A program made the position numbers and the translations under genes. Below are positions 44,736 through 54,827 of a stretch of DNA of 64,000 nucleotides, in pieces (the first letter of the stretch is position 1; each line of letters starts with the position of its first letter). Source of the DNA: Erythrobacter neustonensis (lineage in GTDB: Bacteria > Pseudomonadota > Alphaproteobacteria > Sphingomonadales > Sphingomonadaceae); NCBI RefSeq assembly GCF_001663175.1, contig NZ_CP016033.1, positions 2,046,001 to 2,110,000 on the forward strand, in the 5' to 3' direction. The notes under the pieces were generated by a model. The model was given only the letters and a program-made list of their open reading frames with translations. It ran no database searches and was not told the DNA's origin.

Positions 44736-46562
44736 TCAACGTCCCAATTCTGCCGCAATCCAGCGGTCGATCTTGGATTCGAGCACAACCAGCGGCAGCC
44801 CGCCGGTGTTCAGGATCTGATCGTGGAATTCGCGAATGTCGAACCGCTTGCCAAGCCTCGTTTCCGCCCGCTTGCGCAGTTCCTGGATCTTGAGCGCGCC
44901 GATCTTGTAAGCCAGCGCTTGCCCTGGGATCGCGATGTAGCGGTCGACTTCGGCAACCGCATCGGTGCGCGACATGCCCGAATTGGTCAGCATGTAGGTG
45001 ATCGCCTGATCGCGGGTCCACCCCTTGGTGTGGATCCCGGTGTCGACCACCAGCCGCATCGCGCGCAGCTGTTCGTCCTGCAAGGTGCCGTAACGGTTCC
45101 AGGGGTCCTTGTAGAACCCCATCTCGTAGCCCAGCGTCTCGGCATAGAGCGCCCAGCCTTCGACATAGGCCGTGGTGCCGCCGAACCGCATGAAGGCGGG
45201 CAGCGCCTCGTTTTCTTGAGCCAAGCTGATCTGGAAGTGATGCCCCGGCGCGCCTTCGTGCAGGTAGAGCGTCACGATCCCCGGCGTGGTGCGCGTGGGC
45301 AGATCATAGGCGTTGAAATAGAACACGCCGGGCCGCGTCCCATCGGCCGAGCCCTGCTCATACGATCCGCCCGCTTCGAACTGTTCGGTCGCCGGATCAT
45401 AGGGCCGGATTTCGAGCGGCGTCTTGGGCACCTTCGAAAACAGCGCGCCGATCCGTGCATCGACGTCGCGACCGGTCTGGTAATAGGCCTCGGTCAGCGC
45501 CTCGCGGCTTTTGGGCTGGAACTTGGGGTTGGTGGCGACATAGTCGAAGAACTGCGCCAGCGTGCCCTTGAAGCGCACCTCCTTCTTCAGCTTTTCCATC
45601 TCGCCCCGGATCCGCGCCACCTCGGACAGGCCGAGCTGGTGGATGGTGTCGGGATCGAGCGGGAGCGTGGTCGAATCCTCGGCCAGCAGCGCGTAGAGTT
45701 CCTTGCCGCCCTTCATCTGCGACAGGCCGATGCTGTCGCGCGCGGCGGGCAGATATTCATCGCGCAGGAAATTGCGCAGACGTTCGGTTGCAGCGTAAAG
45801 TTCGGTAGTCTTGGCCTGATAGGCCGCGGTCAGCCGGGTGCGATCCGCGGGGGATACCTCATCGGGGAACGCCTTGCTCGGCGCCATGAAGGGCGAGTCG
45901 GCGAGCGGGGTGTCAAGCTGCGTGGTCAGCTGCGTGACCATGATCCCGACGGTCAACTTGGTTTCGAGCACGCCTGCGCGCATCCCCTGCCGGAACCGCC
46001 CGATCGCGCGGTCGAGGAAGGCGATGTAATCGTCGTGGCGCGAAAGGTTGTCTTCGTAGTTCGCGAGCGTCTTGAACGGCGCGGCCCCCTTGCCACTGGC
46101 AAAGTTGGGGTAGGAATTGTGGAAGCCGAAGAAGTGGTTGAGCGGCCGCACCTCGGTCAGCGCACGCACCGCATCGGTCGTGCCGGCAAGCGCGCGTTCC
46201 TGCGTGTAACGGAACACGTCATAGGCCAGCTGGTCGGTCGCATCGAGGCTGTCGCGGTCGATCTGTGCCAGCAGCGCAAGGTTGAGCTTGGTATCGGTGC
46301 GCGCGGCGATGAAATTCGAGTCGGTCAGAAAATCGCCGAGACGGTCGGCCCCCTCGTCGTCGCCGCGATAAAGGCGGCTGAGCGGATCGAGTGCAAGCGC
46401 GCGCGCATCGGCATCGGCGAACAAGGCAAACAGGCGGTCGTGGCTGCTTTCCGATGCACTGGTCGCGGCAACCGCCTCGGCAGGCGCGGACTGCGCCAGC
46501 GCAGGCGCTGCAGCCGCCAGCAACAGCGCGCTCGAAGTGGCAAGGGCAAGGCGCAGGGTCAT
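44736..46562 (-). CDS. Exported DUF885 metallopeptidase-like protein
   Basis: A 608-aa protein with a signal peptide (LALATSSALLLAAAAPALAQ). The DUF885 signature HEGAPGHHFQ and the downstream YVEGWALYAE resemble a zinc metallopeptidase active site of the M3/M32 clan (HExxH variant with a Glu helix). It is probably a periplasmic peptidase of unknown specificity. The sequence before the stop shows no obvious terminator. Confidence 0.87.
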   Translation of the reverse strand: MTLRLALATSSALLLAAAAPALAQSAPAEAVAATSASESSHDRLFALFADADARALALDPLSRLYRGDDEGADRLGDFLTDSNFIAARTDTKLNLALLAQIDRDSLDATDQLAYDVFRYTQERALAGTTDAVRALTEVRPLNHFFGFHNSYPNFASGKGAAPFKTLANYEDNLSRHDDYIAFLDRAIGRFRQGMRAGVLETKLTVGIMVTQLTTQLDTPLADSPFMAPSKAFPDEVSPADRTRLTAAYQAKTTELYAATERLRNFLRDEYLPAARDSIGLSQMKGGKELYALLAEDSTTLPLDPDTIHQLGLSEVARIRGEMEKLKKEVRFKGTLAQFFDYVATNPKFQPKSREALTEAYYQTGRDVDARIGALFSKVPKTPLEIRPYDPATEQFEAGGSYEQGSADGTRPGVFYFNAYDLPTRTTPGIVTLYLHEGAPGHHFQISLAQENEALPAFMRFGGTTAYVEGWALYAETLGYEMGFYKDPWNRYGTLQDEQLRAMRLVVDTGIHTKGWTRDQAITYMLTNSGMSRTDAVAEVDRYIAIPGQALAYKIGALKIQELRKRAETRLGKRFDIREFHDQILNTGGLPLVVLESKIDRWIAAELGR

Positions 46563-46709
46563 GGGCTGAATTTCCGGTCGCTTGAGGGAATGGCAAGCGC
46601 GGCGCGCTACGTCAGCGATGCGCGCCCTGCAAGCTCTGCGGCGACCAGCGTCATCCCGCCTTCGACCGGCGGCATGGCGGGTAGGCCGCTTGGGAAAAGG
46701 CAGCCCGTA

Positions 46710-48206
46710 TCAGGTGGGCGCGAACCGCGCTGCATGAAAGGCCGCGTCCTTGCGCAATTGGTCATGTTCGACCCAGACGGAATGCGTGCCCGAGCAGATC
46801 TTGTGCGGCAGCGCGAGGCGGCAGATCGGCCCTGCCGCGATATTGCCTGCATCAAGGATCGCGCATTCGGACGTGCCAGAGTTCTCGTCGATCAGGAAGG
46901 TGATCAGATAGCCATCATCCTCGCCGGTAGCGCCTTTCCGGGGGATCATCGGACTTTCGCTCGCATAGACGCCTTCTGGCAGGGACAAGACCTGTTCTTC
47001 GCCGGTCTCGGTGTCGTGGCGGACATAGCCGTTGAACAGGAACCAGCCGGGCCGCGTGGTGGTCGACCAGACATACCGGCTCTTTTGCATCGCATAGGCG
47101 GGATTGATCATCCCGAATTCGACGATGCGCTCGGTTAGCCGTTCTTCGCGGGTTTCGCCGGTCTTGAGGTTGAACCGCCAGCGGTGCAGCCGGCTCTGGA
47201 AGGAGTGTTCGTCGACATAGGCCATCATGTGGCTATAACGTCCCATTTCCTCGAGCGGGTCGGGCATGGGCTTGGCCTGATGATAGCCTTCGAGGATCAC
47301 CTCGTCGCCGTCCTCCCACGCGTTGGTCCAATGGAGCACGTAGGTCGGCGCAGCCTCGAACCAGCGAATGTCCTCGGGCTGACCATGCCGCGGGATCAGT
47401 GCGAAACGCGTGGGCACGCCGTCATGGATGCGGGCGGCGTGGATGTTGCGCTCCAGCAACTCGCCATCCCAGTAAAGCGGCATGTCGTTGAGGATCGACC
47501 AGTTCTTGGTGATCGCCATGTCATGCGGCAGGCGCGGGCCGGGCAGCGGGACGGGGAGATAATGGACCAGCGCGCCGCTGCGATCGACCACGCCGTAGTG
47601 CATGAAGGGGGCATGCTTGGAGTAGTTGAAGAACATCATTTCCCCGGTCGTCTCGTCGACCTTGGGGTGGGCCGAAATGCCATCGAGCGGCACCCAGGGC
47701 GCCTTGCCCCGGCTCGCCAGCGTCACGGGGTCGAGCATCCACGCCTCGCCGCACTGATACAGCGTCGCGTAGGCCGTGCCGGCATGAACGATGATATCTG
47801 TCGAACCGGTGTCCTTGAGGCCCCCGTGCGCGCCGAAACCGGGGCGTACGCTCGTGCCCCACGGGTCCATCAACCCGCCCCACAACGATCGGCCCGCAAT
47901 CTGCTCGGCCTCGAAACAATGCGTGCGCACGAAGCGGTTGCGATAGCTTGCCTTGCCACCCGAAATGTTGACCTGATGGATCATCGCATCGCCATCGAAG
48001 GGGTGATGCCGGCCCAGCGGCTGATGCACCTGATTTTCGGTGTTGCGCAGGTAAATGCCGTCGATATCGGCAGGAATTGCGCCTTCGATCACGCGCAGTT
48101 CGGCCACATCGACCTCTTCGTGGCACGGGGTCCACGGTCCGGTCAGATAGGGGTGGTTCGACGGCTCCAGCGTGGTTTTTACCGGCGGATGGCGCGTGAT
48201 CTGCAT
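46710..48206 (-). CDS. Carotenoid-oxygenase-family dioxygenase (lignostilbene-dioxygenase-like)
   Basis: A 498-aa seven-bladed beta-propeller non-haem iron oxygenase. The four iron-binding histidines are seen at about residues 180 (SAHPK), 227 (LPHDMAI), 292 (VLHWTNAW) and 475 (GTHSVWV), a spacing like that of the Novosphingobium stilbene-cleaving enzymes. Substrate may be a stilbenoid, apocarotenoid or related phenylpropanoid. Start follows GGGAGAGAG. It diverges from the universal stress protein gene, with a perfect FNR-type box between them. Confidence 0.92.
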   Translation of the reverse strand: MQITRHPPVKTTLEPSNHPYLTGPWTPCHEEVDVAELRVIEGAIPADIDGIYLRNTENQVHQPLGRHHPFDGDAMIHQVNISGGKASYRNRFVRTHCFEAEQIAGRSLWGGLMDPWGTSVRPGFGAHGGLKDTGSTDIIVHAGTAYATLYQCGEAWMLDPVTLASRGKAPWVPLDGISAHPKVDETTGEMMFFNYSKHAPFMHYGVVDRSGALVHYLPVPLPGPRLPHDMAITKNWSILNDMPLYWDGELLERNIHAARIHDGVPTRFALIPRHGQPEDIRWFEAAPTYVLHWTNAWEDGDEVILEGYHQAKPMPDPLEEMGRYSHMMAYVDEHSFQSRLHRWRFNLKTGETREERLTERIVEFGMINPAYAMQKSRYVWSTTTRPGWFLFNGYVRHDTETGEEQVLSLPEGVYASESPMIPRKGATGEDDGYLITFLIDENSGTSECAILDAGNIAAGPICRLALPHKICSGTHSVWVEHDQLRKDAAFHAARFAPT

Positions 48207-48267
48207 GTCTCTCTCCCTCGGGTGAGAAGATGCTTGAGCCGCGCCCCGCTGGCAAGCGCACGAAATT

Positions 48268-48281
48268 TTGATCCTGATCAA
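48268..48281. promoter_or_regulatory. Perfect FNR/Anr/FixK box TTGAT-N4-ATCAA
   Basis: TTGATCCTGATCAA matches the consensus exactly. It lies 53 bp before the universal stress protein start and 61 bp before the divergent carotenoid-oxygenase start. Oxygen-responsive control of Usp genes by FNR-type regulators is well known, so activation of the stress protein at low oxygen is the main prediction. An effect on the oxygenase is possible. Confidence 0.8.
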
Positions 48282-48334
48282 GGCGGATGCCCGGGCAGGA
48301 GCGCATAAGCGTGAAGCATATCGGGAGAGCTGCC

Positions 48335-49150
48335 ATGAAAACCATTCTGCTGCACATCGACCACGACCGCGCCATGCCCGCACGCCTGCAGGTCGCGCTT
48401 GATCTGGCGCGGGCCTGCAACGGCCACATCACCTGCCTTCAGGCGGTCAGCTACGATGTTTTCATGCCCGGCGATTTCTATGGCTCGGCGATCGCGGCGG
48501 CGCTGCCGGTGATCAAGGAGAATGCCGAGAAGCTGCGCGCGCAGACCGAAGCCGCACTCGAACATGAAGGCGTGCCGTTCGACTGGCGGTTCGAATACGG
48601 GGTCGCCGCTCAGCGCCTGATCGCTGCCTCGCCGCTGGCAGATATCGCGCTACTCGGCCCGGCCGAGACGGGAGGCGACGGACGCGGGCCTTCGGCGCTG
48701 GTGGGCGATGTGGTGCTGCGGGCGGGCCTGCCGGTGCTGGTGGTGCCGGAAAACGCCAAAAGCTTTGATGTGGGCGCGCCGATGCTGGTCGCCTGGAACG
48801 GTTCGGCCGAAAGCGCCCGCGCGCTGCGGGCAGCGGTGCCGCTGTTGGCCTGCGCGTGCGAAGTCACGCTCGCCTGCGTTACCGAAGATGCGGCGAAGAC
48901 GGGGTTCGATCTGCCATCGACCGAAGGCGCGAAATATCTCGCCCGCCACGGCATCGCCTGCGAAATGGTCGAACTTCCGCGGGGCGAGGGGGATGTCGCG
49001 GCAACCCTGCTGGCCGCCGCCGGAGTGCGCGGCTGCGGGCTGATCGCGATGGGTGCCTATGGCCACACGCGCCTTGCCGAATTGGTGCTTGGCGGCGTCA
49101 CGCGCCGGATGCTGAGCGCGCCCGAAATTCCCGTTCTGCTGGCGCATTAG
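48335..49150 (+). CDS. Tandem-domain universal stress protein (UspA family)
   Basis: A 271-aa protein with two Usp domains. The C-terminal domain carries an ATP-binding Gly motif (GAYGHTRLAELVLGGVTRRML). The N-terminal domain is more divergent but keeps a leading strand (KTILLHIDHDRA). The ATG follows GGGAGAG. With the FNR box upstream it is probably induced under low oxygen. Confidence 0.9.
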   Translation: MKTILLHIDHDRAMPARLQVALDLARACNGHITCLQAVSYDVFMPGDFYGSAIAAALPVIKENAEKLRAQTEAALEHEGVPFDWRFEYGVAAQRLIAASPLADIALLGPAETGGDGRGPSALVGDVVLRAGLPVLVVPENAKSFDVGAPMLVAWNGSAESARALRAAVPLLACACEVTLACVTEDAAKTGFDLPSTEGAKYLARHGIACEMVELPRGEGDVAATLLAAAGVRGCGLIAMGAYGHTRLAELVLGGVTRRMLSAPEIPVLLAH

Positions 49151-49200
49151 TTTGTCCGCACGCCATCCGGCGGGCAAAATCCTCGCTCACACGCCCTGTG

Positions 49201-49246
49201 GGCGCGTCGCTGCGGGCGGCCGGTCGGCCGTGCGGCGCTGCGCGCC
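49201..49246. repeat. Imperfect inverted repeat between convergent genes
   Basis: The core CGGCCG-GT-CGGCCG (49217-49230) is enclosed by outer arms GGCGCG (49201) and CGCGCC (49241). It lies between the stops of the Usp and tesB genes and could form a long hairpin in either transcript, but no T-run follows, so a terminator role is uncertain. Confidence 0.5.
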
Positions 49247-49256
49247 GACACGGTCC

Positions 49257-50183
49257 TTATGATTTCGGAACCCGTTTGCGCATCATGCCTTCCTGCGCGA
49301 CGCTGGCGACAAGTTCTCCGGCGAGGTTGAAGATCCGCCCGCGGTTGAACCCGCGCCCGCCGCCCGACCACGGCGCATCGGTCGCGTAAAGCAGCCATTC
49401 GTCCGCCCGCGCATCGCGGTGGAACCACAGTGCATGGTCGAGGCTCGCGCCGACAAGTTCGTTGCGCATCCACGACAGGCCATGCGGCAGCGCGCTGGTG
49501 CCGAGCAGCGTGTAGTCACTGGCATAGGTGATGATCGCGCGGTGCAGTTCGGGCGTGTCGTCTGCACCGGTGATCGGCGCGCAGATCCGGAACCAGCTGT
49601 GCGCGCGCGGCTCTTTCGGCTCGCGGCTCATCCAGTGCAGCGCGTCGCAGGTGCGCATCTCGATCGGTCGCGCGCGCAGCATCATCCGGCGCTGCTGGTC
49701 GGACAGCCTGTCGCCCCATGCCGCGGCAAGGTCGCGGCGCTGGTCCATGTCGGTGCGCAGGGTGTCGGGCAGCGGCACATCGGGCATCGGCGAATCGCTG
49801 TGTTCCAGTCCCTCCTCGGGAAGCTGGAAACTGGCGGTGAGGTTGAGGATAGGGACCGCGATCCCGTCCTCGTTCTCCTGCGCTGCCACCACCCGGCGAT
49901 TGGCAAAGCTGCGCCCGTCGAAATCGCGCTCGATGCGGTATTCGATCGGCGCGCCCTCGCGTCCGCCGCGCAGGAAATAGGCGTGGAGCGAATGCGCGCG
50001 CTTGCCGTCGGTCACGCTGGCTTGTGCGGCCTGAAGCGCCTGCGCGAGCACCTGCCCGCCGAACACCCGCCCGATCCCGTCGGTCTGCGGCGGTCCGGCA
50101 AAGACATCGGCGGCGCGTTTTTCGACCGTCAGCAACCGGATCAGACCGGCGGCAAGCTGCGCAGGGGTGGGTTCCTCACTCAT
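49257..50183 (-). CDS. tesB: Acyl-CoA thioesterase II
   Basis: A double hot-dog thioesterase, 308 aa, hydrolysing acyl-CoA. Characteristic segments: GRVFGGQVLAQALQAA, HSLHAYFLRGG, the second hot-dog with SLDHALWFHRD, and the terminal GRGFNRGRIFNLAGELVASVAQEG. Catalytic Asp (ASDYTLLGTS) and the Gln/Thr pair region are present. No operon partner is obvious. Confidence 0.95.
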   Translation of the reverse strand: MSEEPTPAQLAAGLIRLLTVEKRAADVFAGPPQTDGIGRVFGGQVLAQALQAAQASVTDGKRAHSLHAYFLRGGREGAPIEYRIERDFDGRSFANRRVVAAQENEDGIAVPILNLTASFQLPEEGLEHSDSPMPDVPLPDTLRTDMDQRRDLAAAWGDRLSDQQRRMMLRARPIEMRTCDALHWMSREPKEPRAHSWFRICAPITGADDTPELHRAIITYASDYTLLGTSALPHGLSWMRNELVGASLDHALWFHRDARADEWLLYATDAPWSGGGRGFNRGRIFNLAGELVASVAQEGMMRKRVPKS

Positions 50184-50205
50184 CGCGCAAGGCCATGCGT
50201 GCCGG

Positions 50206-51096
50206 TCAGGATCGCGTCAAGCCGAGCTTGCGCATTGCGCGGAATGCATAGGCCTTGGCGTAATTCTGCTGCGGGAAGCGGCCGGGTGCGCGCGGGCGAA
50301 ACCCGCGTTCGCGCAGGATCGCATTGAAGGTGCGCGCATCGCTTTCGCGGTAGCTCCATTCCGAACGCCACGTGATCGACAGCGAGACCGATGGGGCCGG
50401 GCCATTGCGCACGAAATGCGGTGCCATCACCGGCACGAACAAGGCCTCGCCCGGGCCGATCGCGAACGGAGTGCCGTGGGCCAGCATTGCATCGTCCCAG
50501 CGCAATTCACGCGGGCCGCCGGTGTGATAGGTCTCGTGCGCTTCGTCGGGCACGAACCGCGTGTCGCCGGCGGGAAACTGCGTCATCACCTTGCTGCCGC
50601 GGATCTGGAGCAGGATGTTGTGTTCGGGATCGAAATGGTAGGGCGTCATCGAATTGGGGCTGGAGACGAAGATGAATCCCTGCGGCTTGAGCAACGCGCC
50701 GGTCGCCGCTTCGATTTCGGCGCGGATCTCGCCGAGCAGCCCCATCAGCAAGGCCTCGTAGGCGGGGACCTGTTCGATATTCTTGAGCACCGCCCAGCTT
50801 TCGGCCTCGGCCACGCGGCGGATCGTTTCGGCGATCGTCAGCCCGTTGGGGCCCGGCTTGCCATCGACCCCGATCGGCAGATCGCCGCGGTTGTATTCGA
50901 CCGATGCGGGCGGCAGCCCTTCGGCCAGCTGCGCCAGCGCCTCGATCTCGAGCAGCGGATGGCTGGTGAGCGAATGCTTCAGGATATGCGGGACTTCGGG
51001 ATAGTGCGCGGCAAACTGCGCACGTGCGGAGGGATCGAAGACGGTCACAGGCAGCGCGGTGTCATGGGGCGCGGCAAACCGGGCAGGGGCGTTCAT
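50206..51096 (-). CDS. Cupin-like (JmjC-related) protein
   Basis: A 296-aa protein with a JmjC/cupin_8-like metal site: H-x-D in MTPYHFDPEHNILLQIRGSK and a distal His in APHFVRNG, fitting an Fe(II)/2-oxoglutarate hydroxylase. The N-terminal half is helical and conserved (FAAHYPEVPHILKHSL). The target is unknown; relatives hydroxylate proteins or peptides. It shares ATGA with the upstream GNAT-like gene, so they are translationally coupled and probably act together. Confidence 0.85.
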   Translation of the reverse strand: MNAPARFAAPHDTALPVTVFDPSARAQFAAHYPEVPHILKHSLTSHPLLEIEALAQLAEGLPPASVEYNRGDLPIGVDGKPGPNGLTIAETIRRVAEAESWAVLKNIEQVPAYEALLMGLLGEIRAEIEAATGALLKPQGFIFVSSPNSMTPYHFDPEHNILLQIRGSKVMTQFPAGDTRFVPDEAHETYHTGGPRELRWDDAMLAHGTPFAIGPGEALFVPVMAPHFVRNGPAPSVSLSITWRSEWSYRESDARTFNAILRERGFRPRAPGRFPQQNYAKAYAFRAMRKLGLTRS

Positions 51097-52262
51097 GCGT
51101 GGCTCCTCGGGCGGGTTTCATAGGCCTTGAGCAGGCGGAAAACGGCGCGGCGCACGGGGCCGCCGATTGCAATGTTACGGCTGACCATCGCGCGCCTGGA
51201 GCGCCACAGCCGTTCGATCATCGGGTGGCCCTGGACCGCGCAGCTGTCGGCCCAGCCGAAGCCCGGCTTTTCGAGCAGCGCGAGGTTTTCGAGCTGCAAC
51301 AGCATGCCGGGCGAAAACCGCGCATAGGCTTCGTCGAAAGCGGTCTTGTAACTGTAGACGCCGGGCAGGGTAAGGAAATTGACCAGCATCGCAATCGCGC
51401 GGCCATCGATCCTGAGCGCGAGCCGTTCGAGCCGTCCCGCTGCCGCTGCGCCGGCCAGCGCCTCGATGAACAATGCCCGCGTGTCGGGGGACGAGACCAG
51501 CGCGGAACCCGCCGCGCCTTTCCAGCCCGCCGCCTCGAGCGCCAGAAACTCGGCGGTCCATGCGGCAAGCCCCGCATCGCCCTCCACCCGGTCGAAGGTG
51601 AGCGTGCCTTCTTCGGCAAGCCGGTTGTGCTGGCGGCGAAGCTCCTTGCGCTTCTTCGCGCTCATCGCCGCATCGCAATAGGCGGCGGCCGAAACCTTCC
51701 CTTCGAGCATCGCGCGTTCCTCGCGCGCGGCGACGTAATGCGCGCGCGGTGCGGCGGCGAGCACGCGGGTCAATGCGGCATCGAGCGGACCGCCCTCGGG
51801 CAGCAGCGGCAGATGCAGAAACAGCGCGCTGCCCGGATTGTCGTCAAAATGGGCCAGGACATCGCGCCAGAACGCTGCCTCATGGCCCGCCATCACCAGC
51901 GGCACCCCGCAAAAGGCGTTGGCATGCAGCCAGCCGGCGAGATGCGGCAAAGGGTGGCCATAGTAGCGCGCCGGCCGTTCTACCGGCATCAGCCCCGCCA
52001 GACGCCCGCCGTGATACCACGCCGCGATCCGCACCCCGCGCGCTGTGCCCCATTGGTCCAGCGCGGGGCGCAGGTACCATGCCTCGAAAAAGGGATTGGG
52101 TTCGGCGGCATGGGCGACCAGCCGCTCCCATTCGGCAAGAAAGGCTGCGTCATGGCAATCATCGCGGCCGATCAGGCGCAGCCGTCCGCCCGGAGCCGCG
52201 GCAGGCAGTGCGTCGGTGCTGTCTGCACGGGTGCGAAAACTGATCGCACGGGCCATGTTCAT
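51093..52262 (-). CDS. GNAT-family (CelD/BioF2-like) acetyltransferase
   Basis: A 389-aa protein of the CelD/BioF2 type with two GNAT-like halves: an N-terminal WERLVAHAAEPNPFFEAWYLRPAL, and a C-terminal FLALEAAGWKGAAGSAL and ALRIDGRAIAMLVNFLTLPGVYSYKTAFDEAYARFSPGMLL. Family members transfer acyl or aminoacyl groups to polysaccharides or peptides. Start MNMARAIS; the second Met is an alternative. Coupled to the cupin-like gene downstream. Confidence 0.85.
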   Translation of the reverse strand: MNMARAISFRTRADSTDALPAAAPGGRLRLIGRDDCHDAAFLAEWERLVAHAAEPNPFFEAWYLRPALDQWGTARGVRIAAWYHGGRLAGLMPVERPARYYGHPLPHLAGWLHANAFCGVPLVMAGHEAAFWRDVLAHFDDNPGSALFLHLPLLPEGGPLDAALTRVLAAAPRAHYVAAREERAMLEGKVSAAAYCDAAMSAKKRKELRRQHNRLAEEGTLTFDRVEGDAGLAAWTAEFLALEAAGWKGAAGSALVSSPDTRALFIEALAGAAAAGRLERLALRIDGRAIAMLVNFLTLPGVYSYKTAFDEAYARFSPGMLLQLENLALLEKPGFGWADSCAVQGHPMIERLWRSRRAMVSRNIAIGGPVRRAVFRLLKAYETRPRSHA

Positions 52263-52390
52263 CGCCGGAAAAATTCCCTGCCTTGGCGCAGATATTCCGC
52301 GCCTCCCGGCATGCCTCATCGCACAGCGCGATTAAGAAAGCCTCAGCACGCGCACCTGCTGTCCGAAGCGGGGACAGGCGCTGGCGCACA

Positions 52391-52424
52391 AATAAACCCC
52401 GCCGGACAGATCGGCCGGCGGGGT
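52391..52424 (-). terminator. Intrinsic terminator of hppA
   Basis: On the minus strand, ACCCCGCCGG, a 9-nt loop and CCGGCGGGGT form a 10-bp stem followed by TTTATTTG. It lies about 50 bp after the hppA stop. Confidence 0.85.
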
Positions 52425-52471
52425 GTACGTGCCGCGGCGCGATCGCCGCGTCAGATCAGGGACTTCGGGCT

Positions 52472-54637
52472 TCAGCCAGCACCATGCGCCAGCGCGGCAA
52501 GCAGCAGCAGCGCGACGATGTTGGTGATCTTGATCATCGGGTTGACCGCCGGGCCGGCGGTGTCCTTGTAAGGATCGCCGACCGTATCGCCCGTCACCGC
52601 AGCCTTGTGGGCTTCGGAACCCTTGCCGCCGTGGTGGCCGTCCTCGATATACTTCTTGGCGTTGTCCCATGCGCCGCCGCCGGCGGTCATCGACAATGCG
52701 ACGAAGAGGCCGCCCACGATCACACCCAGCAGCAATGCACCCAGTGCGGCAAAGCCGTTGTCCTGTCCGGCAATCGCGGTGATCACAAAATAGACCACCA
52801 CGGGTGCCAGCACGGGCAGCAGCGAGGGGATGATCATCTCCTTGATCGCCGCCTTGGTGACAAGGTCGACCGTGCGGGCATAGTCGGGCTTGGACGTGCC
52901 CGCCATGATCCCCGGATTGTCGCGAAACTGGTTGCGCACGTCGAGCACCACATCGCCCGCCGCGCGGCCCACCGCGGTCATCCCCATCGCCCCGAACAGG
53001 TAGGGCAACAGCGCGCCGAGCAAGAGGCCGACGATCACGAAGGGATTTTCAAGGCTGAAATCGACATTCGCATCCGGGAAGAAGGTGCGAAGGTCGGTGG
53101 TGTAGGCGGCAAACAGCACCAGCGCGCCAAGGCCCGCGGAACCGATGGCATAGCCCTTGGTCACGGCCTTGGTGGTGTTGCCGACCGCGTCGAGCAGATC
53201 GGTCTTTTCGCGCACGCTGTCGTCCAGACCCGCCATTTCGGCAATGCCGCCGGCATTGTCGGTGACGGGGCCATAGGCATCGAGCGCGACGACCATGCCC
53301 GCCAGCGCCAGCATCGCGGTGGCCGCATAGGCGATGCCCATGAGTCCGGCGAGACCATAGGCGATGATGATGCCCGCGACGATCACCAGTGTCGGCAGCG
53401 CGGTCGACTCCAGACTGATCGCAAGCCCCTGGATCACGTTGGTGCCGTGCCCCGTTTCCGAAGCCTTGGCGATCGAGCGCACCGGGCGATACTTGGTGCC
53501 GGTGTAATATTCGGTGATCCAGATGATCAGCCCGGTGATCGCAAGGCCCAGCAGCGCACAGAGGAACAGGTCCATGCCGGTAAAGCCCAGCGATACGGTT
53601 TCCTGCACCACCGCGCGTCCGGTGACCGGATCGAAGGCTTCGGTGAGGGTTTCGTTCGTGCCGCCGATCACCGCGCCCATGTCGCCCAGCGCATAGGTCA
53701 TCACGGCATAGATCGCCGGGATCGAGGTGACCGCGGTGACGATGAAGCCCTTGTACATCGCCCCCATCACATTGGTTCCGCCGCCAAGGCGCACGAAATA
53801 GGTGCCGAGAATCGAGGTGACGATGCACACGCCCCCGACCAGCAGCGGCAGCGCCATCATCGGCAGCAGCATGTCGCCAAGCCCGGTGAGCAGCAGTGCG
53901 GTCAGCACCATCGTTGCGCCGACGGTGACGACGTAGGTTTCGAACAGGTCGGCGGCCATGCCTGCACAGTCGCCGACATTGTCGCCGACGTTGTCCGCGA
54001 TCACGGCGGGGTTCCTCGGATCATCCTCGGGGATGCCCGCTTCGACCTTGCCGACAAGGTCTGCGCCAACGTCGGCCGCCTTGGTGAAGATCCCGCCGCC
54101 AAGCCGCGCGAAGATCGAGATCAGAGAGGCACCGAAGGCCAGGCCGACAAGCCCGTCGATCACTTCGCGGCTCGCAGCGGTAAGGCCCATCGGCCCGATC
54201 ATGACGGCAAAGAACACCGCGATCGCCAGCAGTGCAAGGCCGGCCACCAGCATGCCGGTGATCGCGCCCGCGCGGAAGGCGAGCGTCAGGCCCGCCTGCA
54301 ACCCGGTGCTGGCGGCTTGGGCGGTGCGCACGTTGGCACGCACCGAGATGTTCATCCCGATATACCCAGCGACGCCCGACAGGATCGCGCCGGTCAGAAA
54401 GCCGATGACTGCCGTGGTGCCGAGCGCAAAGGCGACGATCGCGGCAACGACGACGCCGACGATCGCGATGGTGGTGTATTGGCGGTTGAGGTAGGCCTGC
54501 GCGCCTTCCTGAATCGCGGCGGCGATTTCCTGCATCCGCGCATTGCCCGCGCTTGCGCCGAGCACCTGGCGGCTGGTGACCACGCCATAGACAATGGCGA
54601 GCAGTCCCAGCCCAATCGATATGAGCAATAGATTCAC
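52472..54637 (-). CDS. hppA: K+-independent H+-translocating pyrophosphatase
   Basis: A 721-aa membrane pump that couples pyrophosphate hydrolysis to proton export. It has about 16 helices and conserved acidic motifs: [32 protein letters not shown] and [17 protein letters not shown]. The motif GNTTKA (residues ~485-490) has Lys where K+-dependent enzymes have Ala, which points to the K+-independent type. Start is a GTG (MNLLLISIG) following GAGAGGGGA. The C-terminal [29 protein letters not shown] is typical. Provides membrane energisation alongside the transhydrogenase. Confidence 0.96.
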   Translation of the reverse strand: MNLLLISIGLGLLAIVYGVVTSRQVLGASAGNARMQEIAAAIQEGAQAYLNRQYTTIAIVGVVVAAIVAFALGTTAVIGFLTGAILSGVAGYIGMNISVRANVRTAQAASTGLQAGLTLAFRAGAITGMLVAGLALLAIAVFFAVMIGPMGLTAASREVIDGLVGLAFGASLISIFARLGGGIFTKAADVGADLVGKVEAGIPEDDPRNPAVIADNVGDNVGDCAGMAADLFETYVVTVGATMVLTALLLTGLGDMLLPMMALPLLVGGVCIVTSILGTYFVRLGGGTNVMGAMYKGFIVTAVTSIPAIYAVMTYALGDMGAVIGGTNETLTEAFDPVTGRAVVQETVSLGFTGMDLFLCALLGLAITGLIIWITEYYTGTKYRPVRSIAKASETGHGTNVIQGLAISLESTALPTLVIVAGIIIAYGLAGLMGIAYAATAMLALAGMVVALDAYGPVTDNAGGIAEMAGLDDSVREKTDLLDAVGNTTKAVTKGYAIGSAGLGALVLFAAYTTDLRTFFPDANVDFSLENPFVIVGLLLGALLPYLFGAMGMTAVGRAAGDVVLDVRNQFRDNPGIMAGTSKPDYARTVDLVTKAAIKEMIIPSLLPVLAPVVVYFVITAIAGQDNGFAALGALLLGVIVGGLFVALSMTAGGGAWDNAKKYIEDGHHGGKGSEAHKAAVTGDTVGDPYKDTAGPAVNPMIKITNIVALLLLAALAHGAG

Positions 54638-54827
54638 GAGCAATCCCCTCTCGTTATGTTGCGTCCCCCTTCTGCGAGGGGTGCTCGCGCCTCCCATTAT
54701 CCCTCGGGCGCGATGGGGATGTTGTAGGCGCTTGAACCACGCTGGCAAGAGAGCCGGGATAACAGGGCAACAGCCGCGAAAATCCGCCCGCCGTAACGGC
54801 ATCGGGGCGGCAAAAGCAGAGCGTGGG

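Noticed and set aside
46607..46855. Small minus-strand frame after the carotenoid oxygenase
   Set aside because: It overlaps the 3' end of the oxygenase gene in another frame, has no ribosome-binding site and no recognisable family.
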